NCBI RefSeq assembly: GCF_000381025.1 | Contig: NZ_KB905820.1 | Location: 288,623 to 352,622 of the forward strand | From: Streptomyces sulphureus DSM 40104 | Lineage (GTDB): Bacteria > Actinomycetota > Actinomycetes > Streptomycetales > Streptomycetaceae | Reading direction: 5' to 3' | DNA length: 64,000 nt | In this document: one piece after another, positions 1 through 8,667 of the stretch | Numbering within the stretch: the stretch's first letter is position 1 | Layout of the letters: each line of letters begins with the position of its first letter | The notes under the pieces: model-generated | What the model was told of the DNA's origin: nothing | The model's database searches: none | What the model saw: only the letters and a program-made list of their open reading frames with translations | Position numbers and translations under genes: made by a program

Positions 1-1
1 C

Positions 2-457
2 GAGCAGGTCCGCGAGCTCTCGACGACCGCGGGGCTCCCCGCCTCCAGCACCTCGTTCGCCTTCGCCCATGCCGTGCAGGCGCTCGGCGCCGAGCGCGTC
101 GCCGTCGCCGCGACCTATCCGGACGACGTCGCCGAACTCTTCGCCGGCTTCCTGAAGTCGGCCGGCGCCGAGGTCGTGGCGCGGCAGGGGAGCGGCATCA
201 TCACGGCGGCGGAAGTCGGCACCTGGGGCCGCGCCGAGGTCCTCGCCCTGGCACGCGAGGGCGACCACCCCGAGGCACAGGCCGTGCTCCTCCCGGACAC
301 GGCCCTCCACACCGCGGCGTGGATTCCGCAGCTCGAGGCCGAGCTGGGCAAGCCGGTGCTCACGGCGAACCAGGTGACCGCCTGGGAGGGCCTGCGCCTC
401 CTCGGACTCCGCGCGCACTGCCCGCAGTTGGGGACGCTCTTCTCTCCCGCCGACTGA
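2..457 (+). CDS. Asp/Glu racemase-fold protein (maleate isomerase/arylmalonate decarboxylase-like), 3' part
   Basis: Only the C-terminal part (about 151 codons) is in the window; the frame is open from base 2 and stops at TGA 455-457. The text 'QALGAERVAVAATYPDDVAELFAGFLKSAGAEVV' split by short loops, and the ending 'LEAELGKPVLTANQVTAWE', match the second domain of the maleate cis-trans isomerase / arylmalonate decarboxylase branch of the Asp/Glu racemase superfamily. In isomerases of this family a cysteine sits in the strand-loop just before that ending; here the loop reads 'LLPDTALHTAAW' with no cysteine, so a plain isomerase or racemase mechanism is doubtful. The substrate cannot be told. 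An LLM-type oxidoreductase follows 93 bases downstream on the same strand, so the two may be co-transcribed. The family is fairly sure, the reaction is not. Confidence 0.7.
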   Translation, partial: EQVRELSTTAGLPASSTSFAFAHAVQALGAERVAVAATYPDDVAELFAGFLKSAGAEVVARQGSGIITAAEVGTWGRAEVLALAREGDHPEAQAVLLPDTALHTAAWIPQLEAELGKPVLTANQVTAWEGLRLLGLRAHCPQLGTLFSPAD

Positions 458-550
458 GCCGCACGCACCGCGTCCACCGGCCCGGGAAGAGAAGGCGGGT
501 CCGCCGTGTTGCCCCCTCGGGAACGTACGTACCGAGGAAGGCGGGCCACA

Positions 551-1660
551 GTGGGCGACGCTGGCAGCACAGAGCAGAACCGGAGCACGACCGACGGGGT
601 ACGGGGCGAAGCCCTCGGCACCGCACCCGTACCCCTGTCGGTGCTCGACCTGGTCAACGTGGGCGAGGGCAGGACCGCGCGCGAGGCGCTGCTCTCCTCG
701 GTGGAGGCGGCGCGGCTCGCGGAGGCACGCGGGTTCACGCGCTACTGGGTCGCCGAGCACCACTCGATGCCCGGCGTCGCCAGCTCCTCGCCCGCGGTGA
801 TCCTCTCCCACCTCGCCGCTCACACGGACCGCATCCGCCTCGGCTCGGGCGGCGTGATGCTGCCCAACCACGCGCCGCTCGTCATCGCCGAGCAGTTCGG
901 CACCCTGGAGGCGCTCGCCCCCGGCCGCGTCGACCTCGGCCTCGGCCGTGCGCCCGGCACCGACGGCGCCACGGCCGCCGCGCTGCGCCGCACCGACCGG
1001 CTCCGCGAGGGTGCGGAGGACTTCCCGCAGCAGCTCGCCGAGTTGGTCCGCTTCCTCGACGACGACTTCCCCGCCGGCCACCCCTACGCGCGCATCCACG
1101 CCGTACCCGGCCCGGTACAGGCGACGGACGGCGCGGAGACGTCGCGCCCGCAGGTCTGGCTGCTCGGCTCCTCCGGCTTCAGCGCCCAACTCGCGGGCCA
1201 GCTCGGCCTTCCGTTCGCGTTCGCGCACCACTTCTCGGCCGCGAACACCCTTCCGGCGCTGGAGCTCTACCACGAGAGCTTCCGCCCCTCCGAGGTGCTG
1301 GAGAAGCCGTACACGCTCATCGGAGCCTCGGCCTTCGCTGCCGACACCGAGCGGGAGGCGCACCGGCAGATCCTCACGGGCGCCCTGTCGATGCTGCGCC
1401 TGCGCACCGGCCGTCCCGGGCTCGTCCCGACCCCGGAGGAGGCCGAGGCGTACTCCTTCAGTCCGGTGGAGAAGGACTTCGTCGACAGTTGGCTGGGCAA
1501 CGTCGTCTACGGCACCGCCGAAGCCGTCCGCACCGGCCTCGACGCCCTCGTCGAGCGCACCGGCGCCGACGAGTTGATGCTCACGGCCAACGCGCACACC
1601 CCGTCCGCGCGCGTCCGCTCCTACGAACTCGTCGCGGACGCCTACGGTCTCCCCGCCTGA
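551..1660 (+). CDS. LLM class flavin-dependent oxidoreductase (luciferase-like)
   Basis: A 369-residue protein of the bacterial luciferase-like fold, probably an FMNH2/F420-using monooxygenase or oxidoreductase acting on a small unknown substrate. Seen directly: the early strand 'PLSVLDLVNVGEG', the conserved 'RYWVAEHH' signature, 'RIRLGSGGVMLPNHAPLVIAEQF' in two pieces and 'GRVDLGLGRAPGTD', which together are the hallmark of the 'MsnO8-like' LLM subgroup with full length about 330-370 residues. An upstream GTG at 506 is possible, but the GTG at 551 has a good ribosome site (gaggaag, 534-540) at about 10 bases, so I prefer it. It follows the racemase-fold gene on the same strand and ends 7 bases before the end of the convergent c-di-GMP gene. 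Substrate unknown. Confidence 0.85.
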   Translation: MGDAGSTEQNRSTTDGVRGEALGTAPVPLSVLDLVNVGEGRTAREALLSSVEAARLAEARGFTRYWVAEHHSMPGVASSSPAVILSHLAAHTDRIRLGSGGVMLPNHAPLVIAEQFGTLEALAPGRVDLGLGRAPGTDGATAAALRRTDRLREGAEDFPQQLAELVRFLDDDFPAGHPYARIHAVPGPVQATDGAETSRPQVWLLGSSGFSAQLAGQLGLPFAFAHHFSAANTLPALELYHESFRPSEVLEKPYTLIGASAFAADTEREAHRQILTGALSMLRLRTGRPGLVPTPEEAEAYSFSPVEKDFVDSWLGNVVYGTAEAVRTGLDALVERTGADELMLTANAHTPSARVRSYELVADAYGLPA

Positions 1661-1666
1661 GCCCCC

Positions 1667-3487
1667 TCAGGCGAGCAGACGGGAGATCCGCTCCGCCGCC
1701 ATCGGCTTGGCGTAGTGCCACCCCTGGCCCGCGTCGCAGCCGATCCGGCGGAGCCGCTCGGCCTGCGCCGGTCCCTCGACACACTCCGCGGTCACCGACA
1801 GGCCCAGTTTGTGGGCGAGTTGGACGAGCGCGGTGACGATCGTCTCGTCTGCCGGGTTGGAGTGGCGGGCCGTGCGGAAGCCCTGCACGAAGGAGCCGTC
1901 GAGCTTCAGGGTGCGCACGGGGAGGCGGCTGAGGTAGGCGAGGTTGGAGTACCCGGTGCCGAAGTCGTCGATGGCGATCCGCACGCCCATCTCGGAGAGC
2001 GCGTGGAGCGCCTGGAGCGGCCGCCCCGCCGAGCCCATCACGGCGGACTCGGTGAGCTCCAACTGGAGCAGCCCGGAGGGTAGCCCCGTCTCCTCCAGCA
2101 CCTCGGCGACGTCGGTCACGATGTCCGAGTCCCACACCTGCCGCACCGCGACGTTGACGCTCACGTAGACGCCGCCCTCCGGCCGTCGCCCCAGCCACTC
2201 CTTCGCCCGACGGCAGGACTCGGCGAGCACCCACCGCCCCAGCGGCACGATCGCGCCGTTCTCCTCGGCGAGGCCGATGAACCGGTCGGGCCCGAGCCGC
2301 CCGAACTGCGGGTGCTGCCACCGCACGAGGGCCTCGACGCCGCGGAGCACGTCGTCGTCGAAGTCCACGATGGGCTGGTACTCGACGACGAACTCCCCGC
2401 GGTCGACGGCCCGCCGCAGCGTGGAGGAGAGCGCCTGCCGGGTCATCAGGTGGGCGCTGCGCTCGGGGTCGAAGAGCGTCCACCGCGCCTTCCCGTCGGC
2501 TTTCGCCCAGTACAGGGTGGTGTCGGCGGCCTGCATCAGCTCGGTCGGCGTCGTGCCCGCCGTCTCGCGTTCGACGACGCCGACGCTCGCGGAGACGGTG
2601 AGCCGGTGGCCGCAGAGGTCGAACGGCTGCTGGAGCGCGGAGAGCAGCGCCTGCGCGAGCGCCGTCAGTTGCTGTGTGCCCGTCGAGCCCTCGACGAGGA
2701 GGGCGAACTCGTCGCCGCCCAACCGCGCGACGAGGTGGCCGCCCCCCTCGGCGAGTGCGCCGCCCGCGTCCGTCCGCTCGCGCGCGGCGGCGCCCTCGGC
2801 GCAGTGCGTGAGCCGCTGCGCGACGGCGTCGAGGAGGGCGTCGCCCACGCGGTGCCCGAGGGTGTCGTTGACGGCCTTGAACCCGTCGAGGTCGAGGTAG
2901 CAGATGCCGGTGCGTCCGGTGGCCGAGTCCTCCAGGGCGCTGCTCAACCGCTCGAAGAACAGGGAGCGGTTGGGGAGCTTGGTGACGGGGTCGTGCATCC
3001 GCAGGTGCCGTAGCCGCTCGCGGAGTTCGTGCTGCTCGCTGACGTCGGTGACGGAGAGGAGGGCCTGGTGGCCGGGTGCCGTCGAGGTGACGGCGATCTC
3101 CGCGTGGAGTGCATGGCCGTCGGCGTGCTTGAGCCTGCGGGTGCAGCGCATGCGGTCGGTGCGGCCGTGGAGGACCTCGCGGTACGCGGCGGTCGTGCGG
3201 CCGTCGAGGCCGAGGCCGCCGAGTTCGGCGACGGGGGCGCCGACGAGCGTCGCGGGCGGCGTGCCGAGGAAGGAGCCGAGCGCGCGGTTGGCGGTGAGGA
3301 CGCGGCCCTCGTGGTCGATGACGGCCATCGGGAGCGGAGCCGTGTGGAACGCGGCGGCGTAGGCGCTCTCCGGTGCTGCGGCACGCGCCTGCCGCAGCAT
3401 CGGCTGACTACTTTGCGTGCATGCCTGCGGGGGGTTTCCCGGGGCGTCTCCGGAGCCTTTGTCCGGTCCTTCGAGGGGTCCGTTCAC
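1667..3487 (-). CDS. PAS-GGDEF-EAL cyclic-di-GMP turnover protein
   Basis: A 606-residue signalling protein that can both make and break cyclic di-GMP. Domain order: an N-terminal PAS sensor (about residues 40-150), a GGDEF diguanylate cyclase domain with an intact GGDEF at 257-261, and an EAL phosphodiesterase domain with intact EAL at 385-387 and the loop 'DDFGTGYSNL' near 510. No membrane segment is seen, so it should be cytosolic. In Streptomyces, c-di-GMP acts through BldD and WhiG/RsiG to delay sporulation, and PAS-GGDEF-EAL proteins such as RmdA belong to this network; which orthologue this is cannot be decided here. The GTG at 3487 has GGAG 6 bases upstream; an ATG at 3400 (residue 30) is an alternative start. 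It is convergent with the LLM gene. The domain call is very sure. Confidence 0.93.
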   Translation of the reverse strand: MNGPLEGPDKGSGDAPGNPPQACTQSSQPMLRQARAAAPESAYAAAFHTAPLPMAVIDHEGRVLTANRALGSFLGTPPATLVGAPVAELGGLGLDGRTTAAYREVLHGRTDRMRCTRRLKHADGHALHAEIAVTSTAPGHQALLSVTDVSEQHELRERLRHLRMHDPVTKLPNRSLFFERLSSALEDSATGRTGICYLDLDGFKAVNDTLGHRVGDALLDAVAQRLTHCAEGAAARERTDAGGALAEGGGHLVARLGGDEFALLVEGSTGTQQLTALAQALLSALQQPFDLCGHRLTVSASVGVVERETAGTTPTELMQAADTTLYWAKADGKARWTLFDPERSAHLMTRQALSSTLRRAVDRGEFVVEYQPIVDFDDDVLRGVEALVRWQHPQFGRLGPDRFIGLAEENGAIVPLGRWVLAESCRRAKEWLGRRPEGGVYVSVNVAVRQVWDSDIVTDVAEVLEETGLPSGLLQLELTESAVMGSAGRPLQALHALSEMGVRIAIDDFGTGYSNLAYLSRLPVRTLKLDGSFVQGFRTARHSNPADETIVTALVQLAHKLGLSVTAECVEGPAQAERLRRIGCDAGQGWHYAKPMAAERISRLLA

Positions 3488-3836
3488 CGATCGCTCCGCG
3501 GTGGTTCGATTCGTGCGGACCGTTCGGGAGCCGTGGCCTTGCGGCCGCTCGGGCGCAGATCCGCGCTGGAAATGTGCCGATCATAGAGGCCGCCGGACGA
3601 GCGGAGCCAGTGTTTGGGCGGTCGGCATCGGTCAACTGCGCACGCGCACCGGGCCCCTGGGTACGACCCTGACTGAATCTGTCCGGGCGGCGGCGACACT
3701 CTGATCGCTTACGACAGAAGACTACGAAGGGTAGTCATATCTCTGTGACTCGTCCGGCCTACCGGAACGGTACAGAACCGGGCATATGGGACAAGGTGGT
3801 GAGAACTCAGCACTCCCTGATCCGGTGAGGTCCCAC
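3488..3836. other. Divergent intergenic region with a palindrome
   Basis: About 350 bases between the divergent c-di-GMP gene and the metalloprotease gene, without a supportable gene. It is less GC-rich near 3690-3790, as expected for promoters. It holds the perfect inverted repeat TACCG-GAA-CGGTA at 3760-3772, directly upstream of the protease gene, which could be an operator. No clear -10/-35 pair could be assigned. Confidence 0.5.
3760..3772. promoter_or_regulatory. Candidate operator palindrome upstream of metalloprotease
   Basis: TACCG-GAA-CGGTA, 5-base arms and a 3-base spacer, 65 bases before the preferred start of the M6-like protease gene. Its position suits a repressor or activator site; no protein can be assigned. 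Confidence 0.3.
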
Positions 3837-5105
3837 GTGGCCCAGTCGCATATACCCCCCGAGGTGGCCGCCGTCGCCCGGCGCCGACGGGCGTACCGCG
3901 CGGCGGCGGTGCTCACCTCACTCGTCGCCTTCATGGGCATGGCCCTGCTCGCCGGCCCGGTCACCGCCGCCGGCGGCGCCATGCCCTGCGCCCTCCCGCG
4001 CACCGATGCGCACCACTCCCTGGGCACCGACACCTGGGACGACGCGTACAAGCGCCCGCGCGGCACCTTCGACGCCGCGCTCGTCTTCCTCTCGTTCCCC
4101 GACGCGAAGCCGAAGACCACGCCGGCCGAGCTCACGGCCGACCACTTCCCCGACACCACCCGCTTCTTCGACGAGACCTCCTACGGAGCCTTCCACCTGC
4201 GCCCCCACTCCGCGCACCGGTGGATCACCATGCCGAGGCCGTCCACCGCCTACGGGATACAGCGCGACTGGGACCCCGAGCGGCGCACCGACTACCTGCG
4301 GGACGCCATCGACGTCGTGGACCCGCGGCTCGACTTCGCCAAGTACGACGTCGTGTACCTCATCGCCGACCCGGACGCGCCCGGCGTCGACTCCGACGCC
4401 ACCAAGGTCGTCAACTTCGACGAGCCCGTCGAGGTCGACGGCGGCGAACTGCGCCGCCTCGTCACGGTCTTCGAGCAGAGCCCGCCCGACCGGCACGTCC
4501 TGGCGCACGAGACGGCACACGTCTTCGACCTGCCCGACCTCTACCAGCAACCCGAGGACGGCAAGGCGGACTGGGACACCAGGGTGGGCGACTGGGACCT
4601 CATGGGCAGCCAGTTCGGTCTCGCGCCCGAACCCTTCGCCTGGCACCGGTGGAAGATCGGGTGGCTCGGGCCCCGCAACATCGACTGCGCCCCGGCGAGA
4701 CACGGCGTCACCCGGCACTCGCTCCGACCCGTCTCGGCTCCCTCGGGCGGCGCGGACGGAGCGAGCGTCGAAGGCCCCGACGGGACGCGGATGGCCGTGG
4801 TGCGCACCGGTACGAGTTCGGCGATCGCCGTCGAGGCGCGGACTCGGCAGGGCGGGGACGCCTCCGTCTGCCGCGAGGGGGTGCTGATGTACCGCGTGCA
4901 CAGCGACACCGCCTCGACCCACGGTCCCGTCGAGGTGATCGACGGGCACCCGGGGACCAGCGCCTGCCTGCGCACCTCCGTCCACCCGGCGCTCGCCGAC
5001 GCGCCGCTGGGCGTGGGTGAGGGGCATGTCACCAAGGAGGGGGTGCGCGTCGAGGTGACCGGGCGGGGCGCGGACGGGGAGTGGGAAGTGAAGATCACGA
5101 AGTAG
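3837..5105 (+). CDS. Secreted M6-type (immune inhibitor A-like) zinc metalloprotease
   Basis: A 422-residue exported protease. After a basic stretch (RRRRAYR) comes one hydrophobic segment ending near 'VTAAGG', a signal peptide or anchor. The zinc site HETAH (224-228 from this start) is followed by 'VFDLPDLY', the HExxHxxxxPDLY signature of M6 and related metzincins; the usual glycine of HExGH is alanine here. 'DWDLMGSQFG' a little later matches the family's structural loop. The C-terminal part is beta-rich with cysteines and may aid secretion or binding. An ATG at 3786 is in frame, but the GTG at 3837 has ggtgagg 6 bases upstream and gives a cleaner signal peptide. A strong hairpin terminator lies 15 bases after the stop. 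Probably extracellular protein degradation; the target is unknown. Confidence 0.8.
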   Translation: MAQSHIPPEVAAVARRRRAYRAAAVLTSLVAFMGMALLAGPVTAAGGAMPCALPRTDAHHSLGTDTWDDAYKRPRGTFDAALVFLSFPDAKPKTTPAELTADHFPDTTRFFDETSYGAFHLRPHSAHRWITMPRPSTAYGIQRDWDPERRTDYLRDAIDVVDPRLDFAKYDVVYLIADPDAPGVDSDATKVVNFDEPVEVDGGELRRLVTVFEQSPPDRHVLAHETAHVFDLPDLYQQPEDGKADWDTRVGDWDLMGSQFGLAPEPFAWHRWKIGWLGPRNIDCAPARHGVTRHSLRPVSAPSGGADGASVEGPDGTRMAVVRTGTSSAIAVEARTRQGGDASVCREGVLMYRVHSDTASTHGPVEVIDGHPGTSACLRTSVHPALADAPLGVGEGHVTKEGVRVEVTGRGADGEWEVKITK

Positions 5106-5120
5106 GGGGCGCGCACACGG

Positions 5121-5148
5121 AAGGCCCCTCGCCGGAGCGAGGGGCCTT
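5121..5148. terminator. Bidirectional terminator (protease gene / tRNA-Lys)
   Basis: A perfect 12-base inverted repeat, AAGGCCCCTCGC with loop CGGA and its complement. It lies between the protease stop and the 3' end of the convergent tRNA gene, so it can end both transcripts. Confidence 0.85.
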
Positions 5149-5158
5149 CCGCTGCCTG

Positions 5159-5232
5159 TGCGCCGCCAGGGACTCGAACCCCGGACCCACTGATTAAGAG
5201 TCAGTTGCTCTAACCAACTGAGCTAGCGGCGC
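5159..5232 (-). tRNA. tRNA-Lys (CTT)
   Basis: Read on the minus strand it folds as a complete 74-base cloverleaf: acceptor stem GCGCCGC/GCGGCGC with discriminator A, D arm 'AGCTCAGTTGGTTAGAGC', anticodon loop CTCTTAA giving anticodon CTT for lysine AAG codons, and the T arm with GGTTCGAGTCC. CCA is not encoded. AAG is the main lysine codon in such GC-rich genomes. Confidence 0.97.
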
Positions 5233-5329
5233 CGGTTGACGTCGTAGACCCTAGCACCACCGGAGGGCGAAGACGAAATCGAGCGTCCGCGCGACCCGCG
5301 GCCCCACCTGCGGCGCAGCGTGCGGTGCG

Positions 5330-5716
5330 TCACTCGGTGCGGCGGTCCCTGAGGAGCTCGCGGCCGAACTCGACCATTCTGCGGGCGTACTCCTCCGTCC
5401 AGTCGGCGCGCTCCGCGATCGCCGCGTCGGTCAGCCGGTCGAAACGGCGCGGGTCGGCGAGGTGCGCCGCGGCCGTCGCCTGGAACTCGACGGCGCGGTC
5501 GGCGGCGGCGCGGAAGGCCAGCGCCAGCTCCGTCGCGCGCTCCAGCGTCTCGCGAGGGTCGGTGAGCGACTCCAGGCCGAAGAAGTGCTCCCTGTCGGCC
5601 GTGGCTTCGGACGGCTCGAAGAGCAGCGGGGCCGGCCGCTTGAACCGCGGCCCGCCGCCTCCGGCCGAGGAGGAGCCGGAGGCGGAAGGCTCCGGTGCCG
5701 AGGGCGGCTCGGACAT
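5330..5716 (-). CDS. Conserved hypothetical protein, alpha-helical
   Basis: A 128-residue protein I do not recognise. The first 30 residues are a Ser/Gly/Pro-rich, disordered tail; the rest is charged and alpha-helical ('ETLERATELALAFRAAADRAV', 'ADWTEEYARRMVEFGRELL'), with a possible short coiled coil and no membrane segment or cysteines. The start ATG is at 5716. It lies between the tRNA-Lys gene and the helicase gene on the same strand, about 100 bases from the helicase stop, and could be a distal member of that operon. The reading frame has the codon bias of a real gene; function unknown. Confidence 0.6.
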   Translation of the reverse strand: MSEPPSAPEPSASGSSSAGGGGPRFKRPAPLLFEPSEATADREHFFGLESLTDPRETLERATELALAFRAAADRAVEFQATAAAHLADPRRFDRLTDAAIAERADWTEEYARRMVEFGRELLRDRRTE

Positions 5717-5818
5717 GTGCGTACCTCCATCGTCTGTCGGGCGCCGTCCATTGTGCGCCCCCTACGGGCCGCGGTGCACAGGCGCCGGGGCCCGGCCGGG
5801 TGCCGGCGGCGTGCGCGG

Positions 5819-7144
5819 TCAGTCGGTGCGGACGGTGTGCTCGGCGAGTTCGGCGAGGACCGCGTGGTTCGCCTCCCAGCCGTCGGGGAACGCGACCTCG
5901 GCGCCGAGTTCGACGGGCTCCGCCGAGGGATGCTCGTCGAGCAGGCGGGCGACGCCGGCGCGGCACACCACGACGCAGGCGTGCCGGTGCCGCGAGGCGA
6001 GGACGCAGAGCCGGCCGCTCTCCAGGTGGAAGGAGGTGGCGTCGGGGCGGCCCGAAAGCGGGTGGAGGACGACGGTGACGTCGAACTCCCTCCCCTGGAG
6101 ACGGTTGGCGGTGTCCACCGTCACCTCGGGGAAGCCGGCCTTCGCTAGGGCGGCGCGGACCGCGGCCGCCTGGTCGCGGTGGGCGGTGCCGACGGCGACC
6201 CGGGCCTGGGTGAGCGCGGTGGGCTCTGGGGAGCGCTCGCCGTACGCGAGGCCGCCGCGGGTGAGCAGGCTGCGGACGACGGAGGCGACGGCGGCCACCG
6301 CCTCGGGGTCGGTCCTCGGGGTGTGCCGTTCGGGGAGTTCGAGGAGGCCCCAGCCGGACGCCGCCGCCTCGTCGACGACGCGGTCGGCGGCCGAGCCGCT
6401 CGACGCCGCCTCGAACGTAAGGCGTCGGTCGCCGGGGGAGGTGCCGCTGGTGAACGGCGTGTACGGGTAGAAGGCGGAGGAGACCAGCCCCGCTGCCGAC
6501 GCCGGGAGGCGCCAGGAGACCGGCAGCCGGTGGCGGCGCAGCTCGGCGTTGTGCGCGAGCAGGGTGCCGACGGCGCTCATCGAGGGGTCGTGCGCGAGGC
6601 CGGCCCACTGGCCCGCTCCGACCTGGCTGAACGGGTCCAACTGGCCCGGATCGCCCACGAAGAGCGCCCGTTCGAAGAGTCCGGCGACGGCGAGGAGCGC
6701 GTCGGAGCGCATCTGGTACGCCTCGTCGACGATCGCCTGCGGCCACGGGGACTCCGTCTTCACCCACGCCCACTTCGCCGCCGTCGAGACGACGACGCCC
6801 AGCTCGGCGAGGTCGGCCGGCTTGGCCGAGGTGCGGACCGACTCGTGGGCGTCGAGGAGGGGGTCGTACGGGTCCGGCTCGTTGCTGTGGAGGCGGCCGA
6901 CGGGGAGGTGCGGGTCCGCGGTGGCGATGCGGTCGACGAGGTCGTCCACCTGGGCGTTGGTCTGCGCCACGAGCATCAGGCGTCGGCCGGCGGCGGCGAG
7001 CTCTCGGGCCGCGCGGACGACGAGGGTGGACTTGCCCGCGCCCGGCGGGGAGTCCACGACGACGCCGCGCTCGGGGGAGTGGAGCGTGTCGTGGAGTACC
7101 GCGTCGACGACGGAGGCATGGCGGGTACCGGCTTGTTCGGTCAC
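5819..7144 (-). CDS. SF1 (Upf1/Dna2-type) helicase/ATPase
   Basis: A 441-residue ATPase with the motifs of superfamily 1 helicases: Walker A 'PPGAGKST' (GAGKST at 35-40), 'AQTNAQVDDL' (motif Ia), motif II with DEAY at 140-143, motif III 'GDPGQLDPF' (from 164), motif V 'VDTANRLQGREFDVTVV' and motif VI 'SRHRHACVVV'. It is short for an SF1 helicase and looks like the bare motor core, closest to the AAA_11/AAA_12 arrangement of Dna2 and Upf1. The GTG at 7144 overlaps the upstream stop as GTGA, so translation is coupled to the unknown protein before it, which is coupled in turn to a Cas4/RecB-type nuclease. Together they look like a split helicase-nuclease for DNA repair, recombination or defence. 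The helicase call is firm; the role is inferred. Confidence 0.85.
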   Translation of the reverse strand: MTEQAGTRHASVVDAVLHDTLHSPERGVVVDSPPGAGKSTLVVRAARELAAAGRRLMLVAQTNAQVDDLVDRIATADPHLPVGRLHSNEPDPYDPLLDAHESVRTSAKPADLAELGVVVSTAAKWAWVKTESPWPQAIVDEAYQMRSDALLAVAGLFERALFVGDPGQLDPFSQVGAGQWAGLAHDPSMSAVGTLLAHNAELRRHRLPVSWRLPASAAGLVSSAFYPYTPFTSGTSPGDRRLTFEAASSGSAADRVVDEAAASGWGLLELPERHTPRTDPEAVAAVASVVRSLLTRGGLAYGERSPEPTALTQARVAVGTAHRDQAAAVRAALAKAGFPEVTVDTANRLQGREFDVTVVLHPLSGRPDATSFHLESGRLCVLASRHRHACVVVCRAGVARLLDEHPSAEPVELGAEVAFPDGWEANHAVLAELAEHTVRTD

Positions 7145-8667
7145 AGGCGGTCCTCGGGAGTGAACGCGTCGGGCGGCTCGGGGAGTTGGGCGGGCGGGCC
7201 GCCGTGCGTCCACGGGGTCGCCTCGGGCTCCGGGAGGCCGGGGCCGCCGCGCGGTGCATGCTCGAAGAGCGTCCAGCAGAGGCGCTCGCCCGGCTCGGGC
7301 ACGCTCCCTTCCGCCGGCTCCTTACTCCGTCCCATGCCATTGGTGAGCCGCACGGTGAAGACCTCGCCGTGCTCGGCGACCTCGCCGCGCTGTTCGCCGC
7401 CCGAGGGCAGCGCGCGGTGGAGCCGTGCCGTTCCCTCGGGGAGCGGGCCGTCCTCGGAGCGGCAGGTGACGAGGGGGCGGGGCATCGGGCGCTTGCCCTC
7501 GCTGTACGCCATCGTGACGTCGAGTACCTCGCCTGCGAACGCCTCGCCCGCGAGGCGGCGTTCGGCCATCGTGAGGGGGTCGTCGAGCGCCTCCTGCGCG
7601 TCGAGCTCGGCCTGCGACTGCTCGCGCGAGACGAGCTTGCGGGCCGCCGTGACCGCGTCGTCCCGCCGGGGCTGGGGCGGTTCTCCGGCGCCGACGCGGT
7701 CCCTGTGGTGGGTGTAGGAGTGGCGGTCGCGTCTCCAGCGGGCGGGCAGGTGCGCGGCCGGCGGCAGGGTGCGCAGGAGGTCGACGGCGTGCCAGACCGC
7801 GTCCCAAGTGGGGCGGAGCTGTGCCTCCACGAGGTGTGCCAGGTCGGCGGCGGCGTCCGCGACACCCGCGTCGAAGCGGTCGATCGCGGGGCCGAGCAGC
7901 GTGTTGTCGAACGCGGGGTCGGTGCTGGGACCCGCCGGGGGGACGAGGAGTTGGCCGCGTTCGTCGCGGGCGAGTTCCGCGTGGAGGGCGGCGGCCTCGC
8001 CCGTCGTGCCGGGGGGAGGGGCGATCCAGGCGAGGAGGGCGGCCAGGTGCTGGTCCTCGAGGGTGCTCCGGCCCGTCGCCCAGTGGCGGATGAGGAGTTC
8101 GGTGACGGGGAGCAGGAGCGAGGAGCCGGGGACGCGGGCGCGCTCGGCGTAGTGGCTGAGCCAGCGGCCGAGGAGCGGCACTCGCGGCGGGGACGGGTGC
8201 GCGGCCTGCGGGTCCTCCTCGGCGGTGCGGCGGAAGCGGGTGGCGCGGCCGAGGAGCCGCAGGAACTCGACGCCGGCCGGGTTGGGTACGAGCAACTGCG
8301 GTGCGTCGAGGCAGAGTTCGGCCTGGACGGTGACCTTCTTCCCCGTCTCGGGCTCCGTCTCCTTGCGCTCGACGTACTCCACCTCCTCGGCGGCGGACTC
8401 GATGTGCGGGAGCACCTCCTCGGCGAGCGCGGCGAGGAAGGTGCTGCGCAGTTCGCGGTTGCGCGGCTGCGGGACGGTGAGGAGCCGCGGCGCGCCGCGG
8501 TCGGTGCCGACGAGGGCGCCGAGCGGTGCGGCGTCCTCCCCTGCGGTGGTGAGCGGCACGAGCACCAGCGGGTGTGCGGCGAGATGGCGGTGGCGGACGG
8601 TGGCGAGCGGGGCGGCCCGGCCGCTCTCGGCGGCCTCGGCCCGGGCGAGCACGGAGATCAGCGACAT
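7141..8667 (-). CDS. Unknown middle protein of helicase-nuclease operon
   Basis: A 508-residue protein I cannot assign to a family. The N-terminal two thirds are mixed alpha/beta with 'PLVLVPL', 'GTDRGAPRLLTVPQPRNRELR' (in parts) and a conserved-looking helical core; after a charged, Gln/Glu-rich stretch ('SREQSQAELDAQEALDDP') the last 120 residues are beta-rich ('VLDVTMAYSEGKRPMPRPLVTC', 'EVFTVRLTNGMG'), like a small barrel. No ATPase motif, membrane segment or signal peptide. The ATG at 8667 overlaps the nuclease stop by 10 bases, and its own stop overlaps the helicase start, so the three are translated together. It may be the substrate-binding or scaffold subunit between nuclease and helicase. 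That role is inferred from position only. Confidence 0.75.
   Translation of the reverse strand: MSLISVLARAEAAESGRAAPLATVRHRHLAAHPLVLVPLTTAGEDAAPLGALVGTDRGAPRLLTVPQPRNRELRSTFLAALAEEVLPHIESAAEEVEYVERKETEPETGKKVTVQAELCLDAPQLLVPNPAGVEFLRLLGRATRFRRTAEEDPQAAHPSPPRVPLLGRWLSHYAERARVPGSSLLLPVTELLIRHWATGRSTLEDQHLAALLAWIAPPPGTTGEAAALHAELARDERGQLLVPPAGPSTDPAFDNTLLGPAIDRFDAGVADAAADLAHLVEAQLRPTWDAVWHAVDLLRTLPPAAHLPARWRRDRHSYTHHRDRVGAGEPPQPRRDDAVTAARKLVSREQSQAELDAQEALDDPLTMAERRLAGEAFAGEVLDVTMAYSEGKRPMPRPLVTCRSEDGPLPEGTARLHRALPSGGEQRGEVAEHGEVFTVRLTNGMGRSKEPAEGSVPEPGERLCWTLFEHAPRGGPGLPEPEATPWTHGGPPAQLPEPPDAFTPEDRL

Noticed and set aside
5159..5232. tRNA gene as an integration site
   Set aside because: No integrase gene or repeated tRNA end was found near it, so there is no support for an attachment site.
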